Positions 52,277 through 60,461 of a stretch of 64,000 bases of DNA are shown here, piece after piece (the first letter of the stretch is position 1; each line of letters starts with the position of its first letter). The translations under genes were made by a program, and so were the position numbers. The notes beneath the pieces are model-generated. The model was not told where the DNA came from. It saw nothing but the letters and a program-made list of their open reading frames with translations, and did not search any database. Source of the stretch: Phycobacter sedimenti (GTDB lineage: Bacteria; Pseudomonadota; Alphaproteobacteria; Rhodobacterales; Rhodobacteraceae); the NCBI RefSeq assembly GCF_038148855.1, contig NZ_JBBVGR010000003.1, positions 310,001 to 374,000 of the forward strand, written 5' to 3'.

Positions 52277-52357
52277 CCGCGACGCGCGTCAGCGCGGCGC
52301 CAGGCCCAAGGCCACCAAGGGGCGTTGCCAAAGGCAAGGCACCTGCGGGCGCGGGAG
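52277..52357 (+). repeat. degenerate two-hairpin intergenic element (copy F)
   Basis: In plus orientation: a hairpin CCGCG/CGCGG containing ACG/CGT (52277-52297), then GCCCAAG (52304-52310), a hairpin TTGCC/GGCAA with an AAA loop (52325-52337), then GGGCGCGGGAG (52347-52357). The order matches the other copies, with looser spacing and the GCCCAAG/GGGCGCGGGAG variant also seen in copy E. It faces copy B in opposite orientation. With copy B, the palindrome and the junction it fills the 355-bp gap, where I see no gene. Confidence 0.45.
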
Positions 52358-52387
52358 CTCACCGCGTTTGGTGTCACGATCTGGACG

Positions 52388-53890
52388 CTATACTCCGATC
52401 ACCGCTTGGACGGCACGTTGCCAGCGGGCATAAGCCGCTTCGCGCTGCGCCTCTTGCATGGCGGGAGTAAACCGCCGGTCGCGCGCCCAGGTCTCCGCAA
52501 ACCCTTGCTGGTCGGGATATAGACCTGCCTTCATTCCCGCCAGCCATGCCGCGCCCAGTACCGTTGTTTCCTGCATCACCGGGCGATCCACCGGGGCGCC
52601 CAGAATGTCCGAGAGGCTTTGCATCGTCCAGTCACTGGCGCTCATCCCGCCATCAACACGCAAAGTGACGTTGCTTTCCACGTCCTCGGCTGCGGCGCCC
52701 TGCCAATCGGCCCGCATCGCTTCCCACAGGTCGCGGGTCTGATAGGCGACACTCTGCAGCGCGGCACGCGCGAACTCTGAAGGGCCCGAATTGCGGGTGA
52801 GACCAAACATGCCACCGCGACAGTCCGGCTCCCAATAGGGCGCGCCAAGGCCCGTGAAGGCCGGCACCAATATCACGTCCTGCCCCGGATCCGCCGAGGC
52901 CGCCAGCCCGCCGCTTTCCTGGGCGGAGCCGATGATACCAAGTCCGTCGCGCAACCACTGCACCGCAGCACCGGCGATAAAGATCGAACCCTCCAGCGCA
53001 TAGGTCGGCTTGCCATCCAGTTGGTAGGCGATTGTGGTCAGCATCCGATTGCGGGATTCAACAGGCGTGTCCCCTGTATTGAGCAGCGCAAAACACCCCG
53101 TTCCATAGGTGGACTTCATCATGCCCGGCTCGAAACAGGCCTGACCGATGGTGGCTGCCTGCTGGTCTCCGGCCACGCCCAGAATCGGGATTTCCCCGCC
53201 GAAATGCGCAGTTTCAACCGTACCGAAGTCTGCTGCGCAGTCCTTGACCTCGGGCAGCATATCCATCGGCACATCCAGGATCTTGCAGATCTCGGCGCTC
53301 CAGCCGCCCTTGCGGATGTCAAACATCAGCGTGCGCGAGGCGTTGGTCGCATCCGTCACATGAGATGCACCGCCCGTCAGGCGCCAGATCAGGAAGCTGT
53401 CGATGGTGCCGAACATCAGCTTGCCATCAGCTGCCCGCGCGCGGGCCCCCGGCACTGTATCGAGGATCCATTTGACCTTGGTGCCCGAGAAATAGGGGTC
53501 CAGCAGCAGACCGCTGGTCTGGTGCACCAGATCGCTGTGACCGGCGGCACGCAGGTCCTCGCAGATGGCCGAGGTGCGGCGGTCCTGCCAGACGATGGCC
53601 TTGTGGATCGCCTGCCCGGTCTTTCGATCCCAGACAACGGTGGTTTCGCGCTGGTTGGTGATCCCGATCGCGGCGATCTGCGCGGCCGTCACGCCCTGCT
53701 GCGCGATCACCCGGCGGCAGACCTCCAGTGTCGAAGACCAGATCTCCTCGGGGTCGTGTTCCACCCAGCCCGCCTGCGGGAAATACTGCGGAAACTCCTG
53801 CTGGGCGCTGCCTGCGACCTGCATCTTGTCATCAAACAAGATCGCCCGTGTCGAGGTGGTGCCTTGGTCGATCGCCAGAATATAACTCAT
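52388..53890 (-). CDS. glpK: glycerol kinase
   Basis: A 500-aa FGGY-family kinase making glycerol-3-phosphate. The N-terminal phosphate motif is DQGTTSTRAILFD, followed by FPQYFPQAGWVEHDPEEIW, the FGTIDSFLIWRLTGG segment, and GVAGDQQAATIGQACF in the second domain. Length is normal. GGCAGGAG lies just before the ATG at 53890. No glpF, glpD or regulator gene is adjacent. A palindrome-like site lies about 50 bp upstream. Confidence 0.97.
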   Translation of the reverse strand: MSYILAIDQGTTSTRAILFDDKMQVAGSAQQEFPQYFPQAGWVEHDPEEIWSSTLEVCRRVIAQQGVTAAQIAAIGITNQRETTVVWDRKTGQAIHKAIVWQDRRTSAICEDLRAAGHSDLVHQTSGLLLDPYFSGTKVKWILDTVPGARARAADGKLMFGTIDSFLIWRLTGGASHVTDATNASRTLMFDIRKGGWSAEICKILDVPMDMLPEVKDCAADFGTVETAHFGGEIPILGVAGDQQAATIGQACFEPGMMKSTYGTGCFALLNTGDTPVESRNRMLTTIAYQLDGKPTYALEGSIFIAGAAVQWLRDGLGIIGSAQESGGLAASADPGQDVILVPAFTGLGAPYWEPDCRGGMFGLTRNSGPSEFARAALQSVAYQTRDLWEAMRADWQGAAAEDVESNVTLRVDGGMSASDWTMQSLSDILGAPVDRPVMQETTVLGAAWLAGMKAGLYPDQQGFAETWARDRRFTPAMQEAQREAAYARWQRAVQAVIGV

Positions 53891-53939
53891 CTCCTGCCCT
53901 CTCTCCTGTCGTTCTGAGGGCAGACTTTAGACGCAAACC

Positions 53940-53953
53940 TGTTAGCGCGACCA
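53940..53953. promoter_or_regulatory. imperfect LacI-type operator-like site upstream of glpK
   Basis: TGTTAGCGCGACCA matches a TGTTAGCGCTAACA-type palindrome at 12 of 14 positions. It lies about 50 bp upstream of the glpK start. It resembles the perfect core upstream of pgi (5212-5223), suggesting that a related regulator could see both genes; one half-site is degenerate. Confidence 0.3.
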
Positions 53954-53960
53954 GCCCCTA

Positions 53961-54818
53961 CTAATCACTTAGTTGCGGAACCGGAATGTTGTCGATGAGC
54001 CGTACGTCGTCAAGCCAGACCGCCGCCAACAGTCGTGCTGGACAGGACGGCATCTGCAGGGGTGCCAGCGTATCGGCGCAGCGCAGGTCAAGATACTCGA
54101 TCTCTCCAAAGCCTGCCGCAGTGAGGGCCGCACGCGCATCCGGTTCTATCTGGGCAAGGCTCTCTCCCGCCGCCAGCCGGGCGGCGCAGCCTGTCATGAT
54201 CGGGTAAAGCTGGCCTGCCTTCTCAAGAGCCTCAGCCGACAGGCGCATATTGCGGGAGGACATGGCAAGGCCCGAGGCCTCACGCACGGTCGGGCAACCA
54301 ACGACCTCGATCGGGATATCAAGGTCCCGCGCCATGCAGCGCACCACCATGAGCTGCTGAAAATCTTTCTCTCCGAAAAACGCCTTGTGCGCCCCGGTTT
54401 GAAGGAACAGCTTGGCCACCACCGTGGCAACCCCATCGAAATGGCCGGGACGAAAGGTGCCTTCCAGCACATCGGTGACCCCTTCGACCGAGACAGAGGT
54501 GGCATAGCCTTCAGGGTAAATCTGATCAGGGTCGGGCACATAGACCACGTCCACGCCGTAGGGCGCCAGTTTCTCGGCATCCGCCTGTTCGGTGCGAGGA
54601 TATTTGGCCAGATCCTCGGCGCTATTGAACTGCCTCGGATTCACAAAGATGGTCACGATCACCCGGTCGCAGGCGGCTTTGGCCGCTTCCACCAGGGAGA
54701 GGTGACCGGCATGAAGGGCGCCCATGGTTGGAACGACGCCAACCACTTCTCCAGCGCGGATCCAGGTGGCGTGTTTTTCGCGCAGATCGGCCAGACGGCG
54801 CAGAATAGGAGCGGTCAT
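53961..54818 (-). CDS. panC: pantothenate synthetase
   Basis: A 285-aa ATP-dependent ligase joining pantoate and beta-alanine to pantothenate. The HIGH-type motif is seen as PTMGALHAGHLSLVEAA, the pantoate/ATP blocks as FVNPRQFNSAEDLAKYPRT and FFGEKDFQQL, and the KMSKS-equivalent as MSSRNMRLS. It follows panB by 8 bp on the same strand, forming the usual panBC unit. Confidence 0.97.
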   Translation of the reverse strand: MTAPILRRLADLREKHATWIRAGEVVGVVPTMGALHAGHLSLVEAAKAACDRVIVTIFVNPRQFNSAEDLAKYPRTEQADAEKLAPYGVDVVYVPDPDQIYPEGYATSVSVEGVTDVLEGTFRPGHFDGVATVVAKLFLQTGAHKAFFGEKDFQQLMVVRCMARDLDIPIEVVGCPTVREASGLAMSSRNMRLSAEALEKAGQLYPIMTGCAARLAAGESLAQIEPDARAALTAAGFGEIEYLDLRCADTLAPLQMPSCPARLLAAVWLDDVRLIDNIPVPQLSD

Positions 54819-54826
54819 GTCTCGGC

Positions 54827-55657
54827 TCAGTCCTTTTTCGGGGTGACGTCTGCAAAGACATGTTCGGGCGCCGGGAAGCTGCGCGCGCGCACCTCGGCGG
54901 CATAGGCTTCGATTGCGGTTTTGGCACTGGGGCCAAGATCGGCGTAGCGTTTGACGAATTTCGGCTTGAAGGCCGTGAACATGCCCAGCATGTCATCCAC
55001 GACCAGCACCTGACCGTCGCAGCCTGCCGAAGCGCCGATGCCGATGGTTGGGATCGTGATGTCGGCGGTGATCCGGTCTGCCAGAGCCTGGGGCACCTTT
55101 TCCAGCACCACCGCAAAGGCGCCTGCCTCGGCCACAGCGCGGGCATCTGCGATCACCGCATCCGCCTGCGCATCGCGCCCCTGCACCTTGTAACCGCCCA
55201 GCGTGTTCACCGACTGTGGCGTGAGACCAATGTGGGCCATCACAGGTATGCCCCGTTTCACGAGGAAACGGATGGTCTCTGCCATCTCGACGCCGCCTTC
55301 CAGCTTGACCGCGCCAGCGCCGGTTTCCCGCATCAGCCGCGCGGCATTGCCAAAGGCCTGCTGTGGCCCCTCTTCGTAAGAGCCAAACGGCATGTCGATC
55401 ACCATCAAGGCGCGCTTCAACCCACGCGCCACCGCCTGACCGTGCAGGATCATCATCTCCATGGTGACCCCAAGCGTCGAGGGCAGCCCGTGCAGCACCA
55501 TGCCGACGCTGTCGCCCACCAGCACAAAGTCGCAGGTATCGTCCATCAGTGCCGCCATCGGCGTAGTATAGGCGGTCAGGCTGATGATCGGATCCTTGCC
55601 CTTCTGGGCACGGATGTCTTCGGCCGTGATGGCCTTTGTCTGGATGTTGGCGCTCAT
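54827..55657 (-). CDS. panB: 3-methyl-2-oxobutanoate hydroxymethyltransferase
   Basis: A 276-aa TIM-barrel enzyme transferring a hydroxymethyl group from methylenetetrahydrofolate to alpha-ketoisovalerate, the first committed step to pantothenate. Typical blocks are ISLTAYTTPMAALMDD, VGDSVGMVLHGLPSTLGVTM, DMPFGSY, KLEGG and PTIGIGASAGCDGQVLVVDDMLG. It is the first gene of panBC. The 205-bp gap to the divergent ABC binding-protein gene should hold both promoters. Confidence 0.97.
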   Translation of the reverse strand: MSANIQTKAITAEDIRAQKGKDPIISLTAYTTPMAALMDDTCDFVLVGDSVGMVLHGLPSTLGVTMEMMILHGQAVARGLKRALMVIDMPFGSYEEGPQQAFGNAARLMRETGAGAVKLEGGVEMAETIRFLVKRGIPVMAHIGLTPQSVNTLGGYKVQGRDAQADAVIADARAVAEAGAFAVVLEKVPQALADRITADITIPTIGIGASAGCDGQVLVVDDMLGMFTAFKPKFVKRYADLGPSAKTAIEAYAAEVRARSFPAPEHVFADVTPKKD

Positions 55658-55862
55658 CTTTTTCCCATGTTTCGTTCGGGTTGCGCACGGCTATCATTTC
55701 GCAGTGACAGCATCCAGTGCGCGAAATGTCCCCTTGGCGGAGGTCTTGTGCTCTCTGCCGTTATTTCAGGGACTTACCCCCTTGATTACTTCCGCAAAAA
55801 CGGGACAGAGTTGAGGAAAAGCTCGAACCGAAGGGCACCTTTCCAACTCAGGGAGTTTCAAA

Positions 55863-57341
55863 GTGACATTCAGATCCATCCTCTTCGCCGCCGGATCAGC
55901 CCTTGCGCTGAGCACCTCAGCCGCCTGGGCCAAAGACAGCATCACCGTCGGTCTGCAACTTGAGCCGCCGCATCTGGACCCGACCAGCGCCGCAGCCGGC
56001 GCCATCGACCAGGTGCTCTATTCCAATGTTTTCGAGGGTCTGACCCGTTTCATGGGCGATGGATCCGTTGTGCCAGGCCTCGCCAAAAGCTGGGAAATCT
56101 CCGATGACGGGCTGACATATACCTTCATGCTCAACGAAGGCGTCACCTTCCACGACGGCACGACCATGGACGCGGAGGACGTGAAGTTCAGCCTCGACCG
56201 CGCCCGCGCCGAGGACAGCACAAACGCGCAAAAGGCGCTGTTTGCCGATATCGACGATGTCACCGTGGTTGATCCGATGACGGTCAAGCTGACCCTCAGC
56301 AAGGCCAATGGCAATATGCTGTTCAACCTGGCCTGGGGCGATGCGGTGATCGTGGCGCCCGAAAGCATTGATGACATCAAGACGGCGCCCGTAGGCACCG
56401 GCGCCTTCAAGTTCGCAGGCTGGGTGCAGGGTGACCGAATCGATCTGGAAAAGAACGCTGACTACTGGGGCACACCTGCCAACCTGGAAAAGGCGACGTT
56501 TAAGTTCATCTCCGACCCCACCGCCGCCTTTGCCGCCGTGATGGCCGAGGATGTGGATGTCTTCTCGGGCTTCCCGGCACCGGAGAACCTGCCCCAGTTC
56601 GAAGCCGATCCGCGGTTCCAGGTGCTGGTGGGCTCGACCGAAGGGGAAACCATCCTCTCCACCAACAACAAGCAGGCGCCCTTTGACAATGTGAAAGTGC
56701 GCGAGGCGCTGGCCCATGCCATCGACCGCCAGGCGATCATCGATGGCGCCATGTTCGGCTACGGCACGCCGATTGGTACGCATTTTGCACCGCACAACCC
56801 AGCCTATGTGGATCTGACCGGCCAGTCCGCCTTTGATCCCGAAAAGGCCAAGGCGCTGCTGGCCGAGGCCGGTCTGCCGGACGGGTTCGAGACCACGCTG
56901 CACCTGCCGCCCCCGTCGTATGCGCGCCGCGGTGGCGAGATCATCGCGGCCCAGCTGGCGAACGTCGGCATCAAGGCCGAGATCATCAACGTGGAATGGG
57001 CACAGTGGCTGGAGACCGTGTTCCGGGGCAAGAATTTCGGCCTGACCATCGTCAGCCATACGGAGCCGATGGACATCGGCATCTATGCCCGCCCCGAATA
57101 CTATTTCCAGTATGACAACGCCGCGTTCCAGCAGTTGATGACCGATCTCAACGGCACCACGGACCCGGACAAGCGGACCGCCATGCTGCAAGAGGCGCAA
57201 AAGATGATCGCTGATGACTATGTGAACGGCTACTTGTTCCAGCTCGCCGCGCTGAGCGTTGCCAAGGCCGACCTTCAGGGGCTTTGGGCCAATGCGCCGA
57301 CGCAGGCCACCGACCTGACAGCCGTCAGCTGGGCGAACTAA
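55863..57341 (+). CDS. peptide/nickel-type ABC transporter substrate-binding protein
   Basis: A 492-aa SBP_bac_5 (cluster C) binding protein with a signal peptide (MTFRSILFAAGSALALSTSAAWAK). Family landmarks are LEPPHLDPTSAA, YSNVFEGLTRF, YTFMLNEGVTFHDGTTMDAEDVKFSLDRA and a GTGAFKF block. It starts at a GTG with GGGAG 7 nt upstream. The matching permeases and ATPase begin at 58702, beyond an oppositely oriented deacetylase-family gene. Ligands of this family include peptides, amines, opines and metal chelates. Confidence 0.92.
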   Translation: MTFRSILFAAGSALALSTSAAWAKDSITVGLQLEPPHLDPTSAAAGAIDQVLYSNVFEGLTRFMGDGSVVPGLAKSWEISDDGLTYTFMLNEGVTFHDGTTMDAEDVKFSLDRARAEDSTNAQKALFADIDDVTVVDPMTVKLTLSKANGNMLFNLAWGDAVIVAPESIDDIKTAPVGTGAFKFAGWVQGDRIDLEKNADYWGTPANLEKATFKFISDPTAAFAAVMAEDVDVFSGFPAPENLPQFEADPRFQVLVGSTEGETILSTNNKQAPFDNVKVREALAHAIDRQAIIDGAMFGYGTPIGTHFAPHNPAYVDLTGQSAFDPEKAKALLAEAGLPDGFETTLHLPPPSYARRGGEIIAAQLANVGIKAEIINVEWAQWLETVFRGKNFGLTIVSHTEPMDIGIYARPEYYFQYDNAAFQQLMTDLNGTTDPDKRTAMLQEAQKMIADDYVNGYLFQLAALSVAKADLQGLWANAPTQATDLTAVSWAN

Positions 57342-57365
57342 GCCACCACTTGAACCGAACGAGAC

Positions 57366-57389
57366 GGGCGCACCTAGGTGCGCCCTTTT
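57366..57389 (+). terminator. intrinsic terminator of the ABC binding-protein gene
   Basis: GGGCGCACCTAGGTGCGCCC at 57366-57385 is a perfect 20-bp palindrome followed by TTTTC, 24 bp after the stop. On the opposite strand it is preceded by A's and lacks a U-tract, so it ends mainly plus-strand transcription. It suggests that the binding protein is partly uncoupled from the downstream permease genes. Confidence 0.85.
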
Positions 57390-58526
57390 CTATTGGCCAA
57401 GACCGCGCCGAGCGCGCAAATAAGCAACCCTCTGGCGGATCACATCGCGGATCTCACCGCCCCGTGCTTCATCGCGCAAAGTGCTGAACCAGTGTTCCGC
57501 CGGATTCCGGCCCAGCCTGTGGCCCTTGAACTCCAGGGCGCGCAGCACTTCCTCTGCCTCATGCGGCAGGCGCTCCGGGATCTCGGCTCCGCACAGCGTG
57601 GCCCAGACCCCGCTCCACAGCCGCCCGACCGACCAGGGATTATACCCCCCGCCGCCCAGCACAAGGAAACGGGGCGCCATCCCCATCAGCGATTTCACCA
57701 CGGCCCAATGGGCGTTGTTCGTCAGATCCAGATGCGCCTGCGGGTCTTCGCGCACCGCATCCGCGCCGCATTGCAGAACAATGGCATCGGGCTTGAATTG
57801 CGTCAGGGCTGGCAGGATCAGCTCTTCGCGCACCAGATCCATTTCGCTGTCATGAAAGCCCCGCGGGACCGGCAGGTTGAGGGCCGATCCACCCGCGCCA
57901 TCCTCCAACAGGCCCGTCTTGGGCCAGAGGTTTTCCTCATGAACCGAGATCATCAGGATATCCGGATCGCCCGCAAACCCATGCTCCACGCCGTCGGGAT
58001 GATGGGCGTCGATATCGACATAGGCGATGCGACGTAGCCCATGTGCGGCTCCGTGATGGCGCAGCGACAGGATCGCCAGAACCGGATCGTTCAGGTAGCA
58101 GAACCCATTGGCCCGGTCCGGCAGTCCATGATGGGTGCCGCCTGCCGGATGGTAGATCACGCCGCCCTGAGCCAACATCTCTCCGGCCAGGATCGCTCCC
58201 CCGGCCGAGGTCGCGGGCCTGCGGAACATCTCGGGGAAGACAGGGTTTGAGACCGTGCCGAGATGATGCCGCGCCTTGATATGGGCAGCGACCTCTTGCA
58301 CGCGCTCAGCCTCCTGCAAGGCCGCGATGTAGTCGGGCGAATGCCAGGCCGCCAGCGCGGCAGGCCGGGCACGCGGCGAGGTCACATAGGAGGCATCCGA
58401 AAGCCACCCCATCGCCCGCGTCACATCCATTACGGTCGACACCCGAGGCACCCTCAAAGGATGCCACCCGCCATAGCTGGAATGGCGGTAGATCTCGTGC
58501 CCGATGAACTGAGGATCTTCTTTCAT
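57390..58526 (-). CDS. histone deacetylase/acetylpolyamine amidohydrolase superfamily protein
   Basis: A 378-aa arginase/deacetylase-fold zinc hydrolase. Catalytic landmarks are GGTHHGLPDRANGFCYLND (the tandem His), AYVDIDAHHPDGVEH (zinc Asp and His; Pro where Gly is usual), ISVHEEN, LQCGADAVREDP (second Asp) and GGGGYN. Bacterial members include AcuC and acetylpolyamine amidohydrolases, which remove acetyl groups from small amines or proteins. It sits on the opposite strand inside an ABC transporter locus that also encodes a GNAT and an aldehyde dehydrogenase, so a small acetylated amine is a reasonable guess. Confidence 0.88.
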   Translation of the reverse strand: MKEDPQFIGHEIYRHSSYGGWHPLRVPRVSTVMDVTRAMGWLSDASYVTSPRARPAALAAWHSPDYIAALQEAERVQEVAAHIKARHHLGTVSNPVFPEMFRRPATSAGGAILAGEMLAQGGVIYHPAGGTHHGLPDRANGFCYLNDPVLAILSLRHHGAAHGLRRIAYVDIDAHHPDGVEHGFAGDPDILMISVHEENLWPKTGLLEDGAGGSALNLPVPRGFHDSEMDLVREELILPALTQFKPDAIVLQCGADAVREDPQAHLDLTNNAHWAVVKSLMGMAPRFLVLGGGGYNPWSVGRLWSGVWATLCGAEIPERLPHEAEEVLRALEFKGHRLGRNPAEHWFSTLRDEARGGEIRDVIRQRVAYLRARRGLGQ

Positions 58527-58701
58527 CCCGGTGAGTTAGCCCATTTTTCGAGCAAACCAAACACCCTTGCGCGATTGCCGCACGAATGCAGTGTCCAGGC
58601 TGATTGTCCGCAGGCCAGATGTCAAAAAATCTATGTCCAGCTCCAAAAGATCCACGACTATGGCTGGACCATTAAGCCGCGCGATTCTAGCGTGCCTCAT
58701 A

Positions 58702-59649
58702 ATGATACGATATTCTTTGAAACGTCTCTTGTCCCTGTGCCTCAGCCTTGCTGTGGCCTCGGTCGTGATTTTTGCCATCATCGAAATAGCTCCGGGGGAC
58801 CCTGCCGAGTTCATGCTCGGGATCAACGCCCAGCCCGATACCGTGGCCGCGCTGCGCAGCGAGTTGGGGCTCGATCAATCGAAACTGGAACGCTACTTAA
58901 GCTGGGTCGGCGGCATGCTGACCGGAGATTTCGGCACCTCCTACACCTATCGTACGCCCGTGTCCGAGATGATCGCCGACCGGCTTTGGGTGTCGCTGCC
59001 ACTGGCACTTTATGCGCTGGCACTGTCGACGCTGATTGCCTTTCCCGCCGGGATCTATGCGGCCGCGCGCCGGGGCAAACCCGGTGACATGGCCGTTATG
59101 GGAGCCACGCAGCTGGGCGTTGCGATCCCGAATTTCTGGTTTGCCATGCTGCTGGTTCTGGTCTTTGCCATCAACCTGCGCTGGTTCAGCGCCGGCGGCT
59201 TTGCGGGCTGGGATGACGGGCTGGCAGCGGGATTGAAATCCCTGACCCTGCCCGCGATTGCGCTGGCTCTGCCACAGGCGGCAATCCTGGCGCGGGTGAT
59301 GCGTTCGGCGCTGCTGGATATCCTGGGCGAAGACTTCATGCGCACCGCCCGCGCAAAGGGGCTGAGCCGCAGACAGGCGCTGTGGCGGCATGGGCTGCGC
59401 AATGCCCTGATCCCGGTGCTGACCATCATAGGTCTGCAGTTCTCCTTCCTTCTGGCTGGCGCCATCATTATCGAGCAGGTGTTCTATCTGCCCGGTCTGG
59501 GGCGGCTGGTGTTTCAGGCCATCTCCTCACGCGATCTGATCGTGGTGGAATCGGTGGTGATGCTCTTGGTGTTTGCGGTGATCACGGTGAATTTCCTTGT
59601 CGATCTGGCCTATGCGCTGGTCGACCCCCGCCTGAGGAGCCGCACATGA
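58702..59649 (+). CDS. ABC transporter permease, DppB type
   Basis: A 315-aa permease with six helices. The N-terminus RYSLKRLLSLCLSLAVASVVIF is standard for DppB-like proteins, and the EAA cytoplasmic loop is seen in EDFMRTARAKGLSRRQALWRHGLRNALIPVLT. It pairs with the following DppC-type gene (ATGA overlap). The ATG at 58702 has no clear SD; an ATG at 58660 is possible. The 175-bp region upstream is divergent with the deacetylase-family gene. Confidence 0.92.
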   Translation: MIRYSLKRLLSLCLSLAVASVVIFAIIEIAPGDPAEFMLGINAQPDTVAALRSELGLDQSKLERYLSWVGGMLTGDFGTSYTYRTPVSEMIADRLWVSLPLALYALALSTLIAFPAGIYAAARRGKPGDMAVMGATQLGVAIPNFWFAMLLVLVFAINLRWFSAGGFAGWDDGLAAGLKSLTLPAIALALPQAAILARVMRSALLDILGEDFMRTARAKGLSRRQALWRHGLRNALIPVLTIIGLQFSFLLAGAIIIEQVFYLPGLGRLVFQAISSRDLIVVESVVMLLVFAVITVNFLVDLAYALVDPRLRSRT

Positions 59650-60461
59650 GCCGAAATCTGCTTCTTGGCGCTATCCTGTCCTCGCTGGTGATCCTGGCGG
59701 CGCTGGTCTCCTACGTCTGGACGCCCTTTGACCACACGGCGATGAACATCCCCGAAAAACTGCAACGCCCCGGCGCCGTGCATTGGCTGGGTACGGATCA
59801 TTTCGGGCGCGATATCTTCTCCATGATCATGGTTGGCGCGCGCACCTCGCTGGCCGTCGCGCTGGTGGCGGTAGGGATCGGTATGGCCATCGGCATCCCG
59901 CTGGGTCTGACCGCTGCTGCCCGCAAGGGGTCGTGGCTGGACGAGTTGATCATGCGCGGCAATGATCTGGTCTTTGCCTTCCCCTCGCTGGTGATCGCGA
60001 TCCTGATCACCGCCATCCTTGGCCCGGGGGCCATCAATGCGATCATCGCGATCGGGATCTTCAACATCCCGGTCTTTGCCCGCGTCACCCGTGGCGCTGC
60101 CCTGCCCCTGTGGCAGCGCGAGTTCATTCTGGCGGCACAGGTCGCGGGCAAGGGCAGCGCGCGCATCTCGGCCGAGCATATCCTGCCCAATGTGGCGAAC
60201 CTTCTGATCGTGCAGGGCACCATCCAGTTCAGCCTTGGCATTCTGGCTGAGGCGGGCCTCAGCTATGTCGGCCTGGGCGCGCAGCCCCCCACGCCCAGCT
60301 GGGGGCGGATGCTGGCGGACGCGCAGACCATGGTGAGCCTGGCCCCGCATCTGGCGATCATTCCCGGCTCGGCTATCGTGCTGACGGTGCTCGGGCTCAA
60401 CCTGATGGGCGACGGGCTGCGCGACTGGCTCGACCCAAAACTGCGAGAGGCCCGCACATGA
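59646..60461 (+). CDS. ABC transporter permease, DppC type
   Basis: A 271-aa permease. The N-terminal GAVHWLGTDHFGRDIFSMIMVGARTSL block and the EAA loop EFILAAQVAGKGSARISAEHILPNVANLL identify the DppC group. It is somewhat shorter than many DppC proteins because the N-terminal tail is short. It overlaps both neighbours by ATGA, so the transporter subunits are translated together. Confidence 0.94.
   Translation: MSRNLLLGAILSSLVILAALVSYVWTPFDHTAMNIPEKLQRPGAVHWLGTDHFGRDIFSMIMVGARTSLAVALVAVGIGMAIGIPLGLTAAARKGSWLDELIMRGNDLVFAFPSLVIAILITAILGPGAINAIIAIGIFNIPVFARVTRGAALPLWQREFILAAQVAGKGSARISAEHILPNVANLLIVQGTIQFSLGILAEAGLSYVGLGAQPPTPSWGRMLADAQTMVSLAPHLAIIPGSAIVLTVLGLNLMGDGLRDWLDPKLREART

Noticed and set aside
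52066..52377. Frames of 80-100 codons on both strands in the monooxygenase-glpK gap
   Set aside because: They are made of palindrome arms, have no ribosome binding sites and resemble no protein family. The structured-repeat reading explains the sequence better.
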